Assembly: GCA_949286415.1 (NCBI GenBank)
Contig: CASEBV010000012.1
Coordinates: 1-64,000, forward strand
Direction: 5' to 3'
Source: an uncultured Bacteroidales bacterium
GTDB lineage: Bacteria > Bacteroidota > Bacteroidia > Bacteroidales > UBA932
Length of the DNA stretch: 64,000 bases
The translations under genes were made by a program, and so were the position numbers. Below the pieces are notes generated by a model. The model had not been told where the DNA came from and did no database searches. It worked only from the letters and a program-made list of their open reading frames with translations. Below, one piece after another: positions 27,711 to 35,411 of the stretch. Positions within the stretch are counted from its first letter, which is position 1. Every line of letters starts with the position of its first letter.

Positions 27711-28523
27711 ATGGAATGGTATGAGGCAATAATCCTCGGTCTCGTTCAGGGACTGACCGAATTTCTGCCGGTAAGCAGCAGCGGCCATCTTATAATAGGC
27801 AAGGAGCTTCTTGGCATAGAGGCGGCTGATGACCTTGTCTTTGAGGTGCTTGTGCATGCGGCTACGGTTTTGAGCACAATAGTGGTTTTCCGCAGGCAGC
27901 TGTGGGGCCTGGTGAAAGGATTCTTTAGGTTCAGATATAACGAAGAGACTGACTATGTGCTGAAAATAGGTGTCTCCATGATTCCTGTTTTCATTGTGGG
28001 GGTGTTCTTCAAGGATTTTGTCGAAGGCCTTTTCCAGTCTCTGTTTGTCGTCGGCGTCGCCCTTATGTGCACTGCTGTACTGCTGTTCCTTTCGGACATG
28101 GCTTCAGGACCGCGCTCCCGGGCATCTTTGTCTGAAAGAAAAAATTATCGCAACGGCATCTCGTATTGGCAGGCTTTTGTGGTGGGGCTCGGCCAGGCTC
28201 TTGCCGTCGTCCCGGGCCTGTCGCGTTCGGGCACGACTATTTCAACGGGCCTGCTGTGCGGGGTCAGGAGAGATGTCATGGCGCAGTTCTCGTTCCTTAT
28301 GGTCATGATTCCGATTCTCGGGGAGTCTTTCCTTCAGCTTGTCGGGGGAGAAATGTCGCAGTCGGCTACGGGGGCGCTGCCTCTTGTCCTCGGTTTCTTT
28401 GCGGCATTCATTTCCGGGCTTTTCGCCTGCAAGGTCATGATTGCCCTGGTCAAGAAGGCGCGGCTTTCCTGGTTCGCCCTCTACTGTGCGATTGCGGCCA
28501 TGCTTATATTCATCTTCGGGTAG
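27711..28523 (+). CDS. uppP: Undecaprenyl-diphosphatase UppP/BacA
   Basis: It removes a phosphate from undecaprenyl diphosphate so the lipid carrier can be reused for cell wall and surface glycan synthesis. The 270-residue integral membrane protein has both family motifs: EFLPVSSSGH near residues 17-26 with the catalytic glutamates and serine, and PGLSRSGTT near 168-176. Length is normal. In related genomes truB often comes next; here an lpxH-like gene follows. Confidence 0.96.
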   Translation: MEWYEAIILGLVQGLTEFLPVSSSGHLIIGKELLGIEAADDLVFEVLVHAATVLSTIVVFRRQLWGLVKGFFRFRYNEETDYVLKIGVSMIPVFIVGVFFKDFVEGLFQSLFVVGVALMCTAVLLFLSDMASGPRSRASLSERKNYRNGISYWQAFVVGLGQALAVVPGLSRSGTTISTGLLCGVRRDVMAQFSFLMVMIPILGESFLQLVGGEMSQSATGALPLVLGFFAAFISGLFACKVMIALVKKARLSWFALYCAIAAMLIFIFG

Positions 28524-28536
28524 CGTCCGGAATAAT

Positions 28537-29289
28537 ATGGAGACAGGCAGGACATCGGCATATTTTGTCGCAGATGTGCATCTGGGACTGGATGTCAATT
28601 CTCCGCAGGACAGGGAAAATCGTTTTGTGGAATTTCTGAGGTCCATTCCTGCCGGACAGACCTGTGCCCTGTATCTTCTGGGGGATATCTGGGATTTCTG
28701 GTACGAGTACAGGGATGTTGTCCCGAAAGGTTATGTCCGGGTGTTTGCGGCCCTTATGGATCTGATGGATGCCGGTGTCAAGGTGTATTTCTTCCAGGGC
28801 AATCATGACGTGTGGACATACCGCTATTTTGAAGAACTCGGGATGAAGCGCCTTGTCCAGCCGTGCGTAGTGCGGATAGGAGACAAGGATTTCTGCCTCG
28901 GCCACGGAGACGGGCTCGGACCGGTACCGGCGGGCTACAGGTTTCTCAGGGGCGTTTTCCATTGCCGGCCTCTTCAGTTCCTGTTCAGCATGCTGCATCC
29001 CAGGATAGCCTTCGGCCTCGGCAATTCCTGGTCGAAGGGCAACCGCCTTGCCAGGCACGAGGAATATGTCTTTAAGGGTGCATCGGAGCCTCTGGTGCAG
29101 TTCTCCGAAGAATTTTCACGGCAGCACCATGTGGATTATTTCATCTTTGGCCACTACCATTGCGAAGTCTCCATGGCTTTGTCGACAGGGGCGCGGCTGT
29201 TTGTCCTCAAGGACTGGATCAATTCTTCCCCTTATCTGTATTTTGACGGAATTTCTGTCTCGGGAGGGAATTTCCAGAAAAGCGAATAA
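28537..29289 (+). CDS. lpxH: UDP-2,3-diacylglucosamine diphosphatase-like metallophosphoesterase
   Basis: LpxH cleaves UDP-2,3-diacylglucosamine to lipid X in lipid A synthesis. The 250-residue protein has the calcineurin-type metal-binding motifs in order: ADVHLG at 10-15, GDIWDFW near 49-55, GNHD near 88-91, HGD near 126-128, and FGHYH near 206-210. It fits the LpxH family, although LpxG/LpxI-independent phosphoesterases look similar. The ATG at 28537 lies 13 bases after the uppP stop. Its 3' end overlaps the convergent DUF4294 gene by 58 bases. Confidence 0.85.
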   Translation: METGRTSAYFVADVHLGLDVNSPQDRENRFVEFLRSIPAGQTCALYLLGDIWDFWYEYRDVVPKGYVRVFAALMDLMDAGVKVYFFQGNHDVWTYRYFEELGMKRLVQPCVVRIGDKDFCLGHGDGLGPVPAGYRFLRGVFHCRPLQFLFSMLHPRIAFGLGNSWSKGNRLARHEEYVFKGASEPLVQFSEEFSRQHHVDYFIFGHYHCEVSMALSTGARLFVLKDWINSSPYLYFDGISVSGGNFQKSE

Positions 29290-29954
29290 TAGAGTCCTTC
29301 AAATTCCCCGTTTTCCCATTTTTGCACGAGGTCTTCTATAGGCTCGTCTTCCCCGTCGGGGTCGTACGGCCTCTTGAGGTCTGTGCCGAAGATTCGGGCT
29401 ACTCCTTGCCAGAAGCCGGCCGCAATGCCGTTTTTGTAGTCTTTTATTATATTGTATGATGATTTGCCGACCTCCCTGTCAATCAATCTCATGAGGAGCG
29501 CTCCCTGTGAGATGGTGAGATTCTTGAGCGGCGTTTCAAAGACTTCGAAAAGTTCTTTCTGGACTTCATTTATGTATCTGTCCCTTTTGATTCGCTTCAG
29601 GTTGTCTGCGGCTATCGTGCTGTCCACTTCCTGCACGAGACTTCTTGCCACGAGGGCATACGGGTATACCTTGCTGAAATTGTGAACAAGCCTGTAGTAT
29701 TTCCTCCATTCACGTCCCTTCTGTCTCGGCAGCTTCTCGTAGACCCGTGCCGCACGGATATTGTCGAAATAGACCGTGTCCCCGTCCGCTATGACATACT
29801 GCAGATACCTTTCCCTGTCCTGCAAGATGAAGTCCCGACCCTCTGTGGCATGGGCTGTCCACGCGAAGATGCAGGCGGCTGCTGCGGCAGCGGCGGCCAT
29901 GATGCGTGGCGGCAGGCGGAGGGTATCGGCAAGAATCTTCATTTTCATGTTCAT
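29232..29954 (-). CDS. DUF4294 family exported protein
   Basis: After an Ala-rich signal peptide (cleavage near residue 36) the protein has a helical, basic body typical of DUF4294, a Bacteroidota family of unknown function. The frame is open to an ATG at 29984, but the promoter element at 29974-29981 lies after it, so 29954 (or 29948) is the likely start. It runs opposite to its neighbours and overlaps the lpxH-like coding end by 58 bases, meaning the two transcripts are complementary there. Confidence 0.8.
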   Translation of the reverse strand: MNMKMKILADTLRLPPRIMAAAAAAAACIFAWTAHATEGRDFILQDRERYLQYVIADGDTVYFDNIRAARVYEKLPRQKGREWRKYYRLVHNFSKVYPYALVARSLVQEVDSTIAADNLKRIKRDRYINEVQKELFEVFETPLKNLTISQGALLMRLIDREVGKSSYNIIKDYKNGIAAGFWQGVARIFGTDLKRPYDPDGEDEPIEDLVQKWENGEFEGLYYSLFWKFPPETEIPSKYR

Positions 29955-29973
29955 GACATATCGGATGAGCATG

Positions 29974-29989
29974 CAAATATACAAACTTA
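29974..29989 (-). promoter_or_regulatory. -7 promoter element(s) of the DUF4294 gene
   Basis: On the minus strand TATATTTG (29974-29981) and TAAGTTTG (29982-29989) both match TAnnTTTG and lie side by side, 20-35 bases before the ATG at 29954. Confidence 0.5.
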
Positions 29990-30170
29990 CTTAAAAAACA
30001 CAGAAGCCCGTGATGGCGCGGACCCCGTGCCTGCCTTTCGGAAAGACTTCGGCGGCTGCGTCAAAAAGTGGATGAAAAATTTTTGATGGACATTCATAAC
30101 ATTGTGATAAATGATACTTTAGCTATCAAATTTTCGTGTCAAAAATATTCTGATTTTTTTTAAAATATTA
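29990..30170. other. A/T-rich intergenic spacer
   Basis: Together with the rplP promoter and leader this makes a 334-base gene-free stretch. Positions 29990-30065 are GC-rich with short G/C palindromic pieces but no clear gene; 30066-30170 is strongly A/T-rich, as often seen upstream of highly expressed promoters. I see no RNA gene or repeat family member here. Confidence 0.5.
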
Positions 30171-30200
30171 TTTGGTTTTAAGGATTTTTTACTATCTTTG
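30171..30200 (+). promoter_or_regulatory. Promoter of the rplP-rplQ ribosomal operon
   Basis: TTTG at 30171-30174 and TATCTTTG at 30193-30200 are 18 bases apart, embedded in A/T-rich DNA. It drives the second half of the split cluster, at least through rplE and probably much further since no terminator is seen before 41021. Confidence 0.7.
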
Positions 30201-30205
30201 CAGTC

Positions 30206-30256
30206 CCTTAATTGAGGATAAATCCGCCCAATTGGGTGATACTCAATGATTTAAGG
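30206..30256 (+). promoter_or_regulatory. Structured leader RNA of rplP (candidate ribosomal-protein autoregulatory element)
   Basis: The first 50 transcribed bases fold into nested stems: CCTTAA-TTGAG (30206-30216) pairs with CTCAA (30242-30246) and TTAAGG (30251-30256) with a 4-base bulge between, and the enclosed loop contains the perfect palindrome CCCAATTGGG (30227-30236). The remaining leader to the ATG at 30289 is A-rich. Position and compact fold resemble ribosomal-protein leaders; I do not recognise it as a known family, and the regulating protein is unknown. Confidence 0.5.
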
Positions 30257-30288
30257 TGCAGGAAAATATTATTTAAAGTAATAGAACG

Positions 30289-30708
30289 ATGTTACAACCG
30301 AAGAAAACAAAATTTAGAAGGCAGCAGAAAGGCCGCATGAAGGGTCTTGCCCAGAGGGGCAACCAGCTTGTGTTCGGCTCTTTCGGCATCAAGACCTTGG
30401 AAAATTGTTGGCTTACCGGTCGGCAGATTGAGGCTGCCCGTCAGGCTGTAGTGCGCTATATGAAGCGTGAGGGAAAGATCTGGATCAGAATATTCCCGGA
30501 CAAGCCGTATACCAAGAAGCCTGCTGAAGTGCGAATGGGTAAAGGTAAGGGTAATCCTGAGGGATTTGTTTGTCCGGTTACTCCGGGCCGCATCCTGATT
30601 GAGGCTGAAGGCGTTCCTATGGAGATTGCAAAAGAGGCTCTCCGCCTCGGTGCGCAGAAGCTTCCGGTGACCACCAAGTTCGTCGTGCGCAGAGATTATG
30701 TTGAATAG
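30289..30708 (+). CDS. rplP: 50S ribosomal protein L16
   Basis: L16 sits at the A-site side of the large subunit and helps position tRNA. The 139-residue protein opens with [18 protein letters not shown] and has the [24 protein letters not shown] core region (split here at natural motif limits), both diagnostic. It is the first gene of the second ribosomal unit, separated from rpsC by unrelated genes. Confidence 0.98.
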   Translation: MLQPKKTKFRRQQKGRMKGLAQRGNQLVFGSFGIKTLENCWLTGRQIEAARQAVVRYMKREGKIWIRIFPDKPYTKKPAEVRMGKGKGNPEGFVCPVTPGRILIEAEGVPMEIAKEALRLGAQKLPVTTKFVVRRDYVE

Positions 30709-30725
30709 TTTAATGGAGACAGAAA

Positions 30726-30920
30726 ATGAAAGCATCTGAAGTACGTGAAATGTCAATCGCAGACCTGCGTGACCGCATCGAGGCTGAGAAGGCTGCCCTC
30801 GACACAATGAAGATCAACCATGCCGTCTCTCCATTAGAGGATACGTCAAAGATCAAGAAGTCAAGGAAAGACATCGCCCGCATGATGACCATCCTTGCTG
30901 AAAAAGAAAAACAGAACTAA
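30726..30920 (+). CDS. rpmC: 50S ribosomal protein L29
   Basis: The 64-residue, two-helix protein has the usual MKASEVREMS opening and the KKSRKDIARMMTIL second-helix signature. L29 lies near the tunnel exit. Spacing to rplP and rpsQ is 17 and 12 bases. Confidence 0.97.
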   Translation: MKASEVREMSIADLRDRIEAEKAALDTMKINHAVSPLEDTSKIKKSRKDIARMMTILAEKEKQN

Positions 30921-30932
30921 AATTCGAGTCTG

Positions 30933-31187
30933 ATGGAAAGAAATCTTCGTAAGGAAAGAATAGGAGTAGTGGTCAGCAACAAGATGGACAAGTCTGTCGT
31001 AGTTGCGGTTGCAACAATGGAGAAGCATCCTGTTTACGGCAAGTTCGTGAAGAAGACCACCAAATTCGTCGCTCATGATGAGAAGAACGAGTGCAGCGAA
31101 GGCGATACAGTCCGCATCATGGAGACCCGTCCTTTGAGCAAGACAAAGAGATGGAGATTAGTAGAAATCGTAGAAAAAGTTAAATAG
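30933..31187 (+). CDS. rpsQ: 30S ribosomal protein S17
   Basis: S17 is a primary 16S rRNA binder with an OB fold. The 84-residue product starts [19 protein letters not shown] and has the conserved [11 protein letters not shown] strand and [11 protein letters not shown] turn. rplN starts two bases after its stop. Confidence 0.97.
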   Translation: MERNLRKERIGVVVSNKMDKSVVVAVATMEKHPVYGKFVKKTTKFVAHDEKNECSEGDTVRIMETRPLSKTKRWRLVEIVEKVK

Positions 31188-31189
31188 CA

Positions 31190-31555
31190 ATGATACAGCA
31201 GGAAACACGTTTACAGGTGGCAGACAACAGCGGAGCCAAGGAAGTCCTTTGCATCCGTGTTCTGGGTGGTACCCGCCGCCGTTATGCAAGAGTAGGCGAC
31301 AAGATTGTCGTTGCAGTGAAGAGCGCCATACCTGGCGGTGACGCCAAGAAGGGTTCAGTGTCAAAGGCTGTGGTAGTGCGTACAAAGAAAGAGATCCGTA
31401 GGGCCGACGGTTCCTATATCCGTTTCGATGACAACGCATGCGTCCTTCTCAACAACCAGGGCGAAGTCCGCGGTACCCGTATCTTCGGGCCTGTTGCCAG
31501 AGAGTTGCGCGAGAACTATATGAAAATTGTTTCACTGGCACCTGAGGTCCTCTAA
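31190..31555 (+). CDS. rplN: 50S ribosomal protein L14
   Basis: L14 contacts 16S rRNA across the subunit interface. The 121-residue protein begins [18 protein letters not shown] and ends with [21 protein letters not shown], both highly conserved ends of the family. Confidence 0.98.
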   Translation: MIQQETRLQVADNSGAKEVLCIRVLGGTRRRYARVGDKIVVAVKSAIPGGDAKKGSVSKAVVVRTKKEIRRADGSYIRFDDNACVLLNNQGEVRGTRIFGPVARELRENYMKIVSLAPEVL

Positions 31556-31566
31556 AATCAAGAATC

Positions 31567-31884
31567 ATGAAGAAGTTCCATATTAAGAAAGGCGACACCG
31601 TTTATGTGAATGCCGGCAACGACAAGGGGAAGACCGGCAGGGTGCTTGAGATGATCACTGATAAGGATCGTGCCATAGTCGAGGGTGTCAATATGGTGAG
31701 CAAGCATACAAAACCGAATCCAAAGCATCCTCAGGGAGGCATCATTAAACAAGAGGCGGCTATCCATGTTTCAAATCTTCAGCTTGTTGACCCTGTAAAG
31801 GGCGGTCCTACAAGAATCGGACGCAAGTTCGTTGACGGGAAGAAGATCCGCTATGCTAAAAAATCTGGAGAGGAGATCAAATAA
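31567..31884 (+). CDS. rplX: 50S ribosomal protein L24
   Basis: L24 starts assembly of the large subunit. The 105-residue protein has the KOW motif ([19 protein letters not shown]) at the N-terminus and the PKHPQGGI region. Its stop overlaps the rplE start by one base (TAATG), indicating translational coupling. Confidence 0.97.
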   Translation: MKKFHIKKGDTVYVNAGNDKGKTGRVLEMITDKDRAIVEGVNMVSKHTKPNPKHPQGGIIKQEAAIHVSNLQLVDPVKGGPTRIGRKFVDGKKIRYAKKSGEEIK

Positions 31885-32492
31885 TGGCAAAGACTAAGAA
31901 GAATACAGCCGAGGCAGCTGTGACTGCTGCCGTGCCTTCTGGATATGTTCCGACTCTTAAGAAGGTTTACAAGGATGAGATTGTTCCGAAGCTCATGAAG
32001 GAATTCTCATATACTACTGTCATGCAGGTTCCGAAGCTTGTGAAGATAACCATCAATCAGGGCATCGGCGATGCTACAGGCGACAAGAAGCTTGTTGAGA
32101 CAGCACAGCAGGAACTTACTGCCATTGCCGGACAGAAGGCAATCGCAACTCATTCAAGAAAGGATATTTCCAACTTCAAGCTGCGCAAGGGCATGCCTAT
32201 CGGAGTGAAGGTCACTCTCCGCGCAACGAAGATGTACGAGTTCCTTGAGAGACTCATCCGTATCTCTCTTCCTCGTATCAGGGACTTCAACGGTATCTCC
32301 GAGAAGATGGACGGCAAGGGCAACTATACCCTCGGCATCAAGGAGCAGATTATCTTCCCTGAAATCGACATCGACAAGATCAGCAAGATTCTCGGAATGG
32401 AGATAACTTTCGTAACGACAGCCAGAACTGATGAAGAGGCCCATGCCCTTCTCCGCGAGTTCGGCCTGCCTTTCAAGAAACACAATAACTAA
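31884..32492 (+). CDS. rplE: 50S ribosomal protein L5
   Basis: L5 binds 5S rRNA and the P-site tRNA region. The 202-residue protein carries an N-terminal extension of about 20 residues rich in Lys, Ala and Thr before the core. The core has the INQGIGDA segment, KFSxF-like [13 protein letters not shown] and a [10 protein letters not shown]-terminal signature. The extension is common in this phylum. Confidence 0.97.
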   Translation: MAKTKKNTAEAAVTAAVPSGYVPTLKKVYKDEIVPKLMKEFSYTTVMQVPKLVKITINQGIGDATGDKKLVETAQQELTAIAGQKAIATHSRKDISNFKLRKGMPIGVKVTLRATKMYEFLERLIRISLPRIRDFNGISEKMDGKGNYTLGIKEQIIFPEIDIDKISKILGMEITFVTTARTDEEAHALLREFGLPFKKHNN

Positions 32493-32503
32493 AGGAGAAC
32501 AAG

Positions 32504-32773
32504 ATGGCAAAAGAATCAATGAAAGCCCGCGAGCTCAAACGCGAGAGACTGGTTGCCAAATACGCCGCAAAGAGAAAGGCTCTGAAAGAAGCCGGAGACT
32601 GGGCTGCACTTGACAAGCTCCCGAAGAATTCGGCTGCATGCAGGCTGCACAACCGCTGCTCACTTACAGGCCGCCCGAGAGGGTATATGCGCAAGTTCGG
32701 CCTCAGCCGTATCCAGTTCCGCGAGATGGCGAGCAACGGCCTTATCCCTGGCGTGAAGAAGGCCAGCTGGTAA
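32504..32773 (+). CDS. rpsN: 30S ribosomal protein S14
   Basis: At 89 residues this is the long S14 form without a complete zinc knuckle (the core reads [15 protein letters not shown] with only two cysteines), similar to enterobacterial S14. It is needed for late assembly of the small subunit head. A 94-base gap with a GC-rich hairpin separates it from rpsH. Confidence 0.97.
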   Translation: MAKESMKARELKRERLVAKYAAKRKALKEAGDWAALDKLPKNSAACRLHNRCSLTGRPRGYMRKFGLSRIQFREMASNGLIPGVKKASW

Positions 32774-32827
32774 CATAAGGACTGAAACATACACTTTCAA
32801 AATAAATTATTAACAATTAGGATATCG

Positions 32828-32842
32828 GGCGCCCCGTGCGCC
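32828..32842 (+). promoter_or_regulatory. GC-rich hairpin in the rpsN-rpsH gap
   Basis: GGCGC (32828-32832) pairs with GCGCC (32838-32842) around a 5-base loop, in an otherwise A/T-rich spacer of 94 bases, the longest gap inside this ribosomal unit. There is no T-run directly after it, though a run of six A lies downstream. It may be an mRNA-processing or S8-binding site. Confidence 0.35.
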
Positions 32843-32867
32843 GGGTTCTGTTAAAAAAGACAAAACA

Positions 32868-33263
32868 ATGACTGATCCAATTGCAGATTATCTTACAAGG
32901 ATCCGCAACGCTTACCTCGCAGGGAAGAAGATTGTCGAGATACCTTCGTCAAAGATGAAAGTGGCCATCACAAAGATTCTTTGTGACAAGGGCTACATCC
33001 TCACCTACAAGATTGTTGAAGGTGAGCCTTACAACACCATCAAGATTGCCCTCAAGTATCATCCTCAGACCAAGACTGCGGCCATCAGGAAGATAGTCCG
33101 CGTGTCAAAGCCTGGCCTCAGGAAATATACTGATGTGGAAAACATGCCGCGCGTGCTCAACGGCCTCGGCATCGCAATCATCTCCACTTCCAAGGGTGTC
33201 ATCACTGACAAGGAGGCAAAGGACCTCAATGTCGGCGGTGAGGTATTGTGTTATGTATATTAA
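32868..33263 (+). CDS. rpsH: 30S ribosomal protein S8
   Basis: S8 is a primary 16S rRNA binder; in Escherichia coli it also represses the spc operon. The 131-residue protein starts TDPIADYLTRIRNA and ends with the GVITDKEAKDLNVGGEVLCYVY-type signature. The unusual upstream gap may hold a control site. Confidence 0.98.
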   Translation: MTDPIADYLTRIRNAYLAGKKIVEIPSSKMKVAITKILCDKGYILTYKIVEGEPYNTIKIALKYHPQTKTAAIRKIVRVSKPGLRKYTDVENMPRVLNGLGIAIISTSKGVITDKEAKDLNVGGEVLCYVY

Positions 33264-33280
33264 TCTAAAAGAAACGAATA

Positions 33281-33841
33281 ATGTCAAGAATTGGTAAATT
33301 GCCTGTACACCTGCCAGCCAAGGTGACCGTTGAGGTTCTCCCCGGCAATGTGGTAAAGGTTAAAGGACCTCTCGGCGAGCTGAGTCAGAAAGTTGACCCG
33401 GACATAACAGTGACCGTAGAGGGAAATGAAGTTAAAGTGACACGTCCTACTGATCTCCCGAGACACCGTTCTCTCCACGGACTTTACCGTGCACTCATCC
33501 ACAACATGGTTGTCGGAGTGTCCGAGGGATACACCATCAGACAGGAACTTGTCGGCGTAGGTTACCGTGTGGACGTGAAAGGCCAGATCCTTGAGTTTGC
33601 ACTCGGTTTCTCACATGATGTACATATGATGCTTCCTGCTGAAGTGAAGGCAGAGGCTGAGCCGGTAAAGAAGGGTGCCAACCCTGTGCTGGTGCTCAAG
33701 AGCGCGGACAAGCAGCTTGTAGGACAGGTTGCGGCAAAAATCCGCTCACTGCGCAAGCCGGAGCCTTACAAGGGCAAGGGTATCAAGTTCGTCGGCGAAC
33801 AGCTTCGTCGCAAGGCAGGTAAATCAGCAGGCGCTAAATAA
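33281..33841 (+). CDS. rplF: 50S ribosomal protein L6
   Basis: L6 lies near the factor-binding site. The 186-residue protein opens [12 protein letters not shown], has duplicated alpha/beta domains and the C-terminal signature [13 protein letters not shown]. Length is normal; the end is basic. Confidence 0.98.
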   Translation: MSRIGKLPVHLPAKVTVEVLPGNVVKVKGPLGELSQKVDPDITVTVEGNEVKVTRPTDLPRHRSLHGLYRALIHNMVVGVSEGYTIRQELVGVGYRVDVKGQILEFALGFSHDVHMMLPAEVKAEAEPVKKGANPVLVLKSADKQLVGQVAAKIRSLRKPEPYKGKGIKFVGEQLRRKAGKSAGAK

Positions 33842-33855
33842 TAGGAGACAGAGTT

Positions 33856-34218
33856 ATGGCATTGAATAAGATTGAAAGAAGAAGAAGAATTCACTACCGT
33901 ATACGCAAAGTCATCAACGGTACTGCTGAGAGACCGAGAATGGTCGTATTCAGAAGCAACAAGCAGATTTATGTGCAGGTTGTGGACGACACAAAGGGCA
34001 TGACGCTTGTCGCTGCCGCTTCCAATGACAAGGAGCTTGCGGCTGCATGCAAGGGCAAGGCCGGCAAGGAGGCTGCTGCCGTAGTCGGCAAGGCCATTGC
34101 AGAGCGTGCCATCGCAAAGGGTATCACTACGGTTTCATTCGACCGCGCCGGATACCTCTATCATGGAAGAGTTAAAAGTTTGGCTGAAGCTGCCCGCGAA
34201 GGTGGCCTAATTTTCTAA
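33856..34218 (+). CDS. rplR: 50S ribosomal protein L18
   Basis: L18 binds 5S rRNA together with L5. The 120-residue protein has a basic N-terminus ([11 protein letters not shown]), the conserved [17 protein letters not shown] strand and a C-terminal [21 protein letters not shown] signature. Confidence 0.98.
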   Translation: MALNKIERRRRIHYRIRKVINGTAERPRMVVFRSNKQIYVQVVDDTKGMTLVAAASNDKELAAACKGKAGKEAAAVVGKAIAERAIAKGITTVSFDRAGYLYHGRVKSLAEAAREGGLIF

Positions 34219-34227
34219 TCAGAGACT

Positions 34228-34746
34228 ATGGCAAATACAAATGTTAAAAAAGTAAAGACATCTGATCTTGAGTTGAAAGACAGATTGGTAGCCATCAAGA
34301 GAGTGACCAAGGTCACAAAAGGTGGCCGTCACTTCAGCTTTGCTGCCATTGTTGTGGTCGGTGACGAGAACGGAGTAGTCGGTTATGGTCTCGGAAAGGC
34401 AAACGAGGTCACGACTGCAATATCAAAGGGCATCGAGGATGCAAAGAAGAATCTCGTGAAGGTTCCGGTGCTCAACAGGACAATCCCGCATGAGCAGGAA
34501 GCCAAGTTCGGCGGTGCAAGAGTATTCATGAAGCCTGCGGCTCCCGGTACAGGAGTGAAGGCCGGAGGTGCCATGCGTGCAGTGTTCGAGTCAGTGGGTA
34601 TCCACAATGTGCTTGCAAAGTCAAAGGGTTCGTCCAATCCTCACAATCTTGTGAAGGCGACAGTCGCCGCCCTCGCACAGATGAGGGATGCCTATACTGT
34701 TGCCGGACTCCGCGGTATTCCTATGAGCAGAGTGTTTAAAGGTTAA
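34228..34746 (+). CDS. rpsE: 30S ribosomal protein S5
   Basis: S5 supports decoding accuracy and mRNA entry. The 172-residue protein has the double-stranded RNA-binding N-terminal domain ([19 protein letters not shown]), the glycine-rich loop [12 protein letters not shown] and the S5 C-terminal domain. Normal in size. Confidence 0.98.
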   Translation: MANTNVKKVKTSDLELKDRLVAIKRVTKVTKGGRHFSFAAIVVVGDENGVVGYGLGKANEVTTAISKGIEDAKKNLVKVPVLNRTIPHEQEAKFGGARVFMKPAAPGTGVKAGGAMRAVFESVGIHNVLAKSKGSSNPHNLVKATVAALAQMRDAYTVAGLRGIPMSRVFKG

Positions 34747-34763
34747 TCATGGAGGAAGAAGAA

Positions 34764-34943
34764 ATGGCAAAAGTAAAGATAACCCAGACAAAGAGCCGGA
34801 ACGGAGCCAGCAAGAGGCAGATTGCAAATCTTCAGTCTCTCGGTATCCACAGGCTTCACCAGACAGTTGAAGTTGAGCTTACTCCAGTCACCAAAGGTAT
34901 GCTGGAGAAAGTCCTTCACCTTGTGAAAGTAGAGGAAATTTAA
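34764..34943 (+). CDS. rpmD: 50S ribosomal protein L30
   Basis: The 59-residue protein starts MAKVKITQTKS and has the IHRLHQTVEVE region of L30. An in-frame ATG at 34749 would add five acidic residues not typical of the family, so 34764 is preferred. Confidence 0.95.
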   Translation: MAKVKITQTKSRNGASKRQIANLQSLGIHRLHQTVEVELTPVTKGMLEKVLHLVKVEEI

Positions 34944-34959
34944 TTTGGAGGAATTACAG

Positions 34960-35409
34960 ATGAAATTGCATAATCTAAAACCTGCTGCCGGTTCAAAGGG
35001 CAGGGAGAAGAGAATCGGACGTGGTGAGGGATCAGGTCACGGCGGTACATCAACCCGCGGACACAAGGGAGCTCAGGCTCGTTCCGGATATTCCCGCAAA
35101 ATCGGCTTCGAAGGTGGTCAGATGCCTATCCAGAGAAGACTTCCGAAATTCGGTTTCACAAGTCCGAACAGAGTTGAATACAAGGGTATCAATGTATCTG
35201 CCCTTCAGGCTCTCCATGAGAAGACAGGAGCGGATGTCATCACTTTCGACACGCTTGTTGAGGCGGGCTTCGTTTCAAGCAAGCATCTCGTGAAGATTCT
35301 CGGCAACGGGGAACTTTCTGCAAAGCTTGATGTGACTGCCCATGCATTCTCCAAGAGTGCAGTTGCCAAGATTGAGGCTGCCGGCGGCAAAGCAACAACA
35401 ATCGAATAA
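34960..35409 (+). CDS. rplO: 50S ribosomal protein L15
   Basis: L15 is a late-assembly protein of the large subunit. The 149-residue protein starts MKLHNLKPAAGSKGREKR and has the glycine-rich GEGSGHGGTSTRGHKG loop and GFEGGQMPIQRRLPK motif. A TTG start at 34945 is possible but unlikely. secY begins 2 bases after the stop. Confidence 0.97.
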   Translation: MKLHNLKPAAGSKGREKRIGRGEGSGHGGTSTRGHKGAQARSGYSRKIGFEGGQMPIQRRLPKFGFTSPNRVEYKGINVSALQALHEKTGADVITFDTLVEAGFVSSKHLVKILGNGELSAKLDVTAHAFSKSAVAKIEAAGGKATTIE

Positions 35410-35411
35410 AG

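Noticed and set aside
19592..30192. Block between rpsC and rplP as a mobile element or genomic island
   Set aside because: It contains core housekeeping genes with ordinary composition and no integrase, transposase or flanking repeats; a chromosomal rearrangement is more likely.
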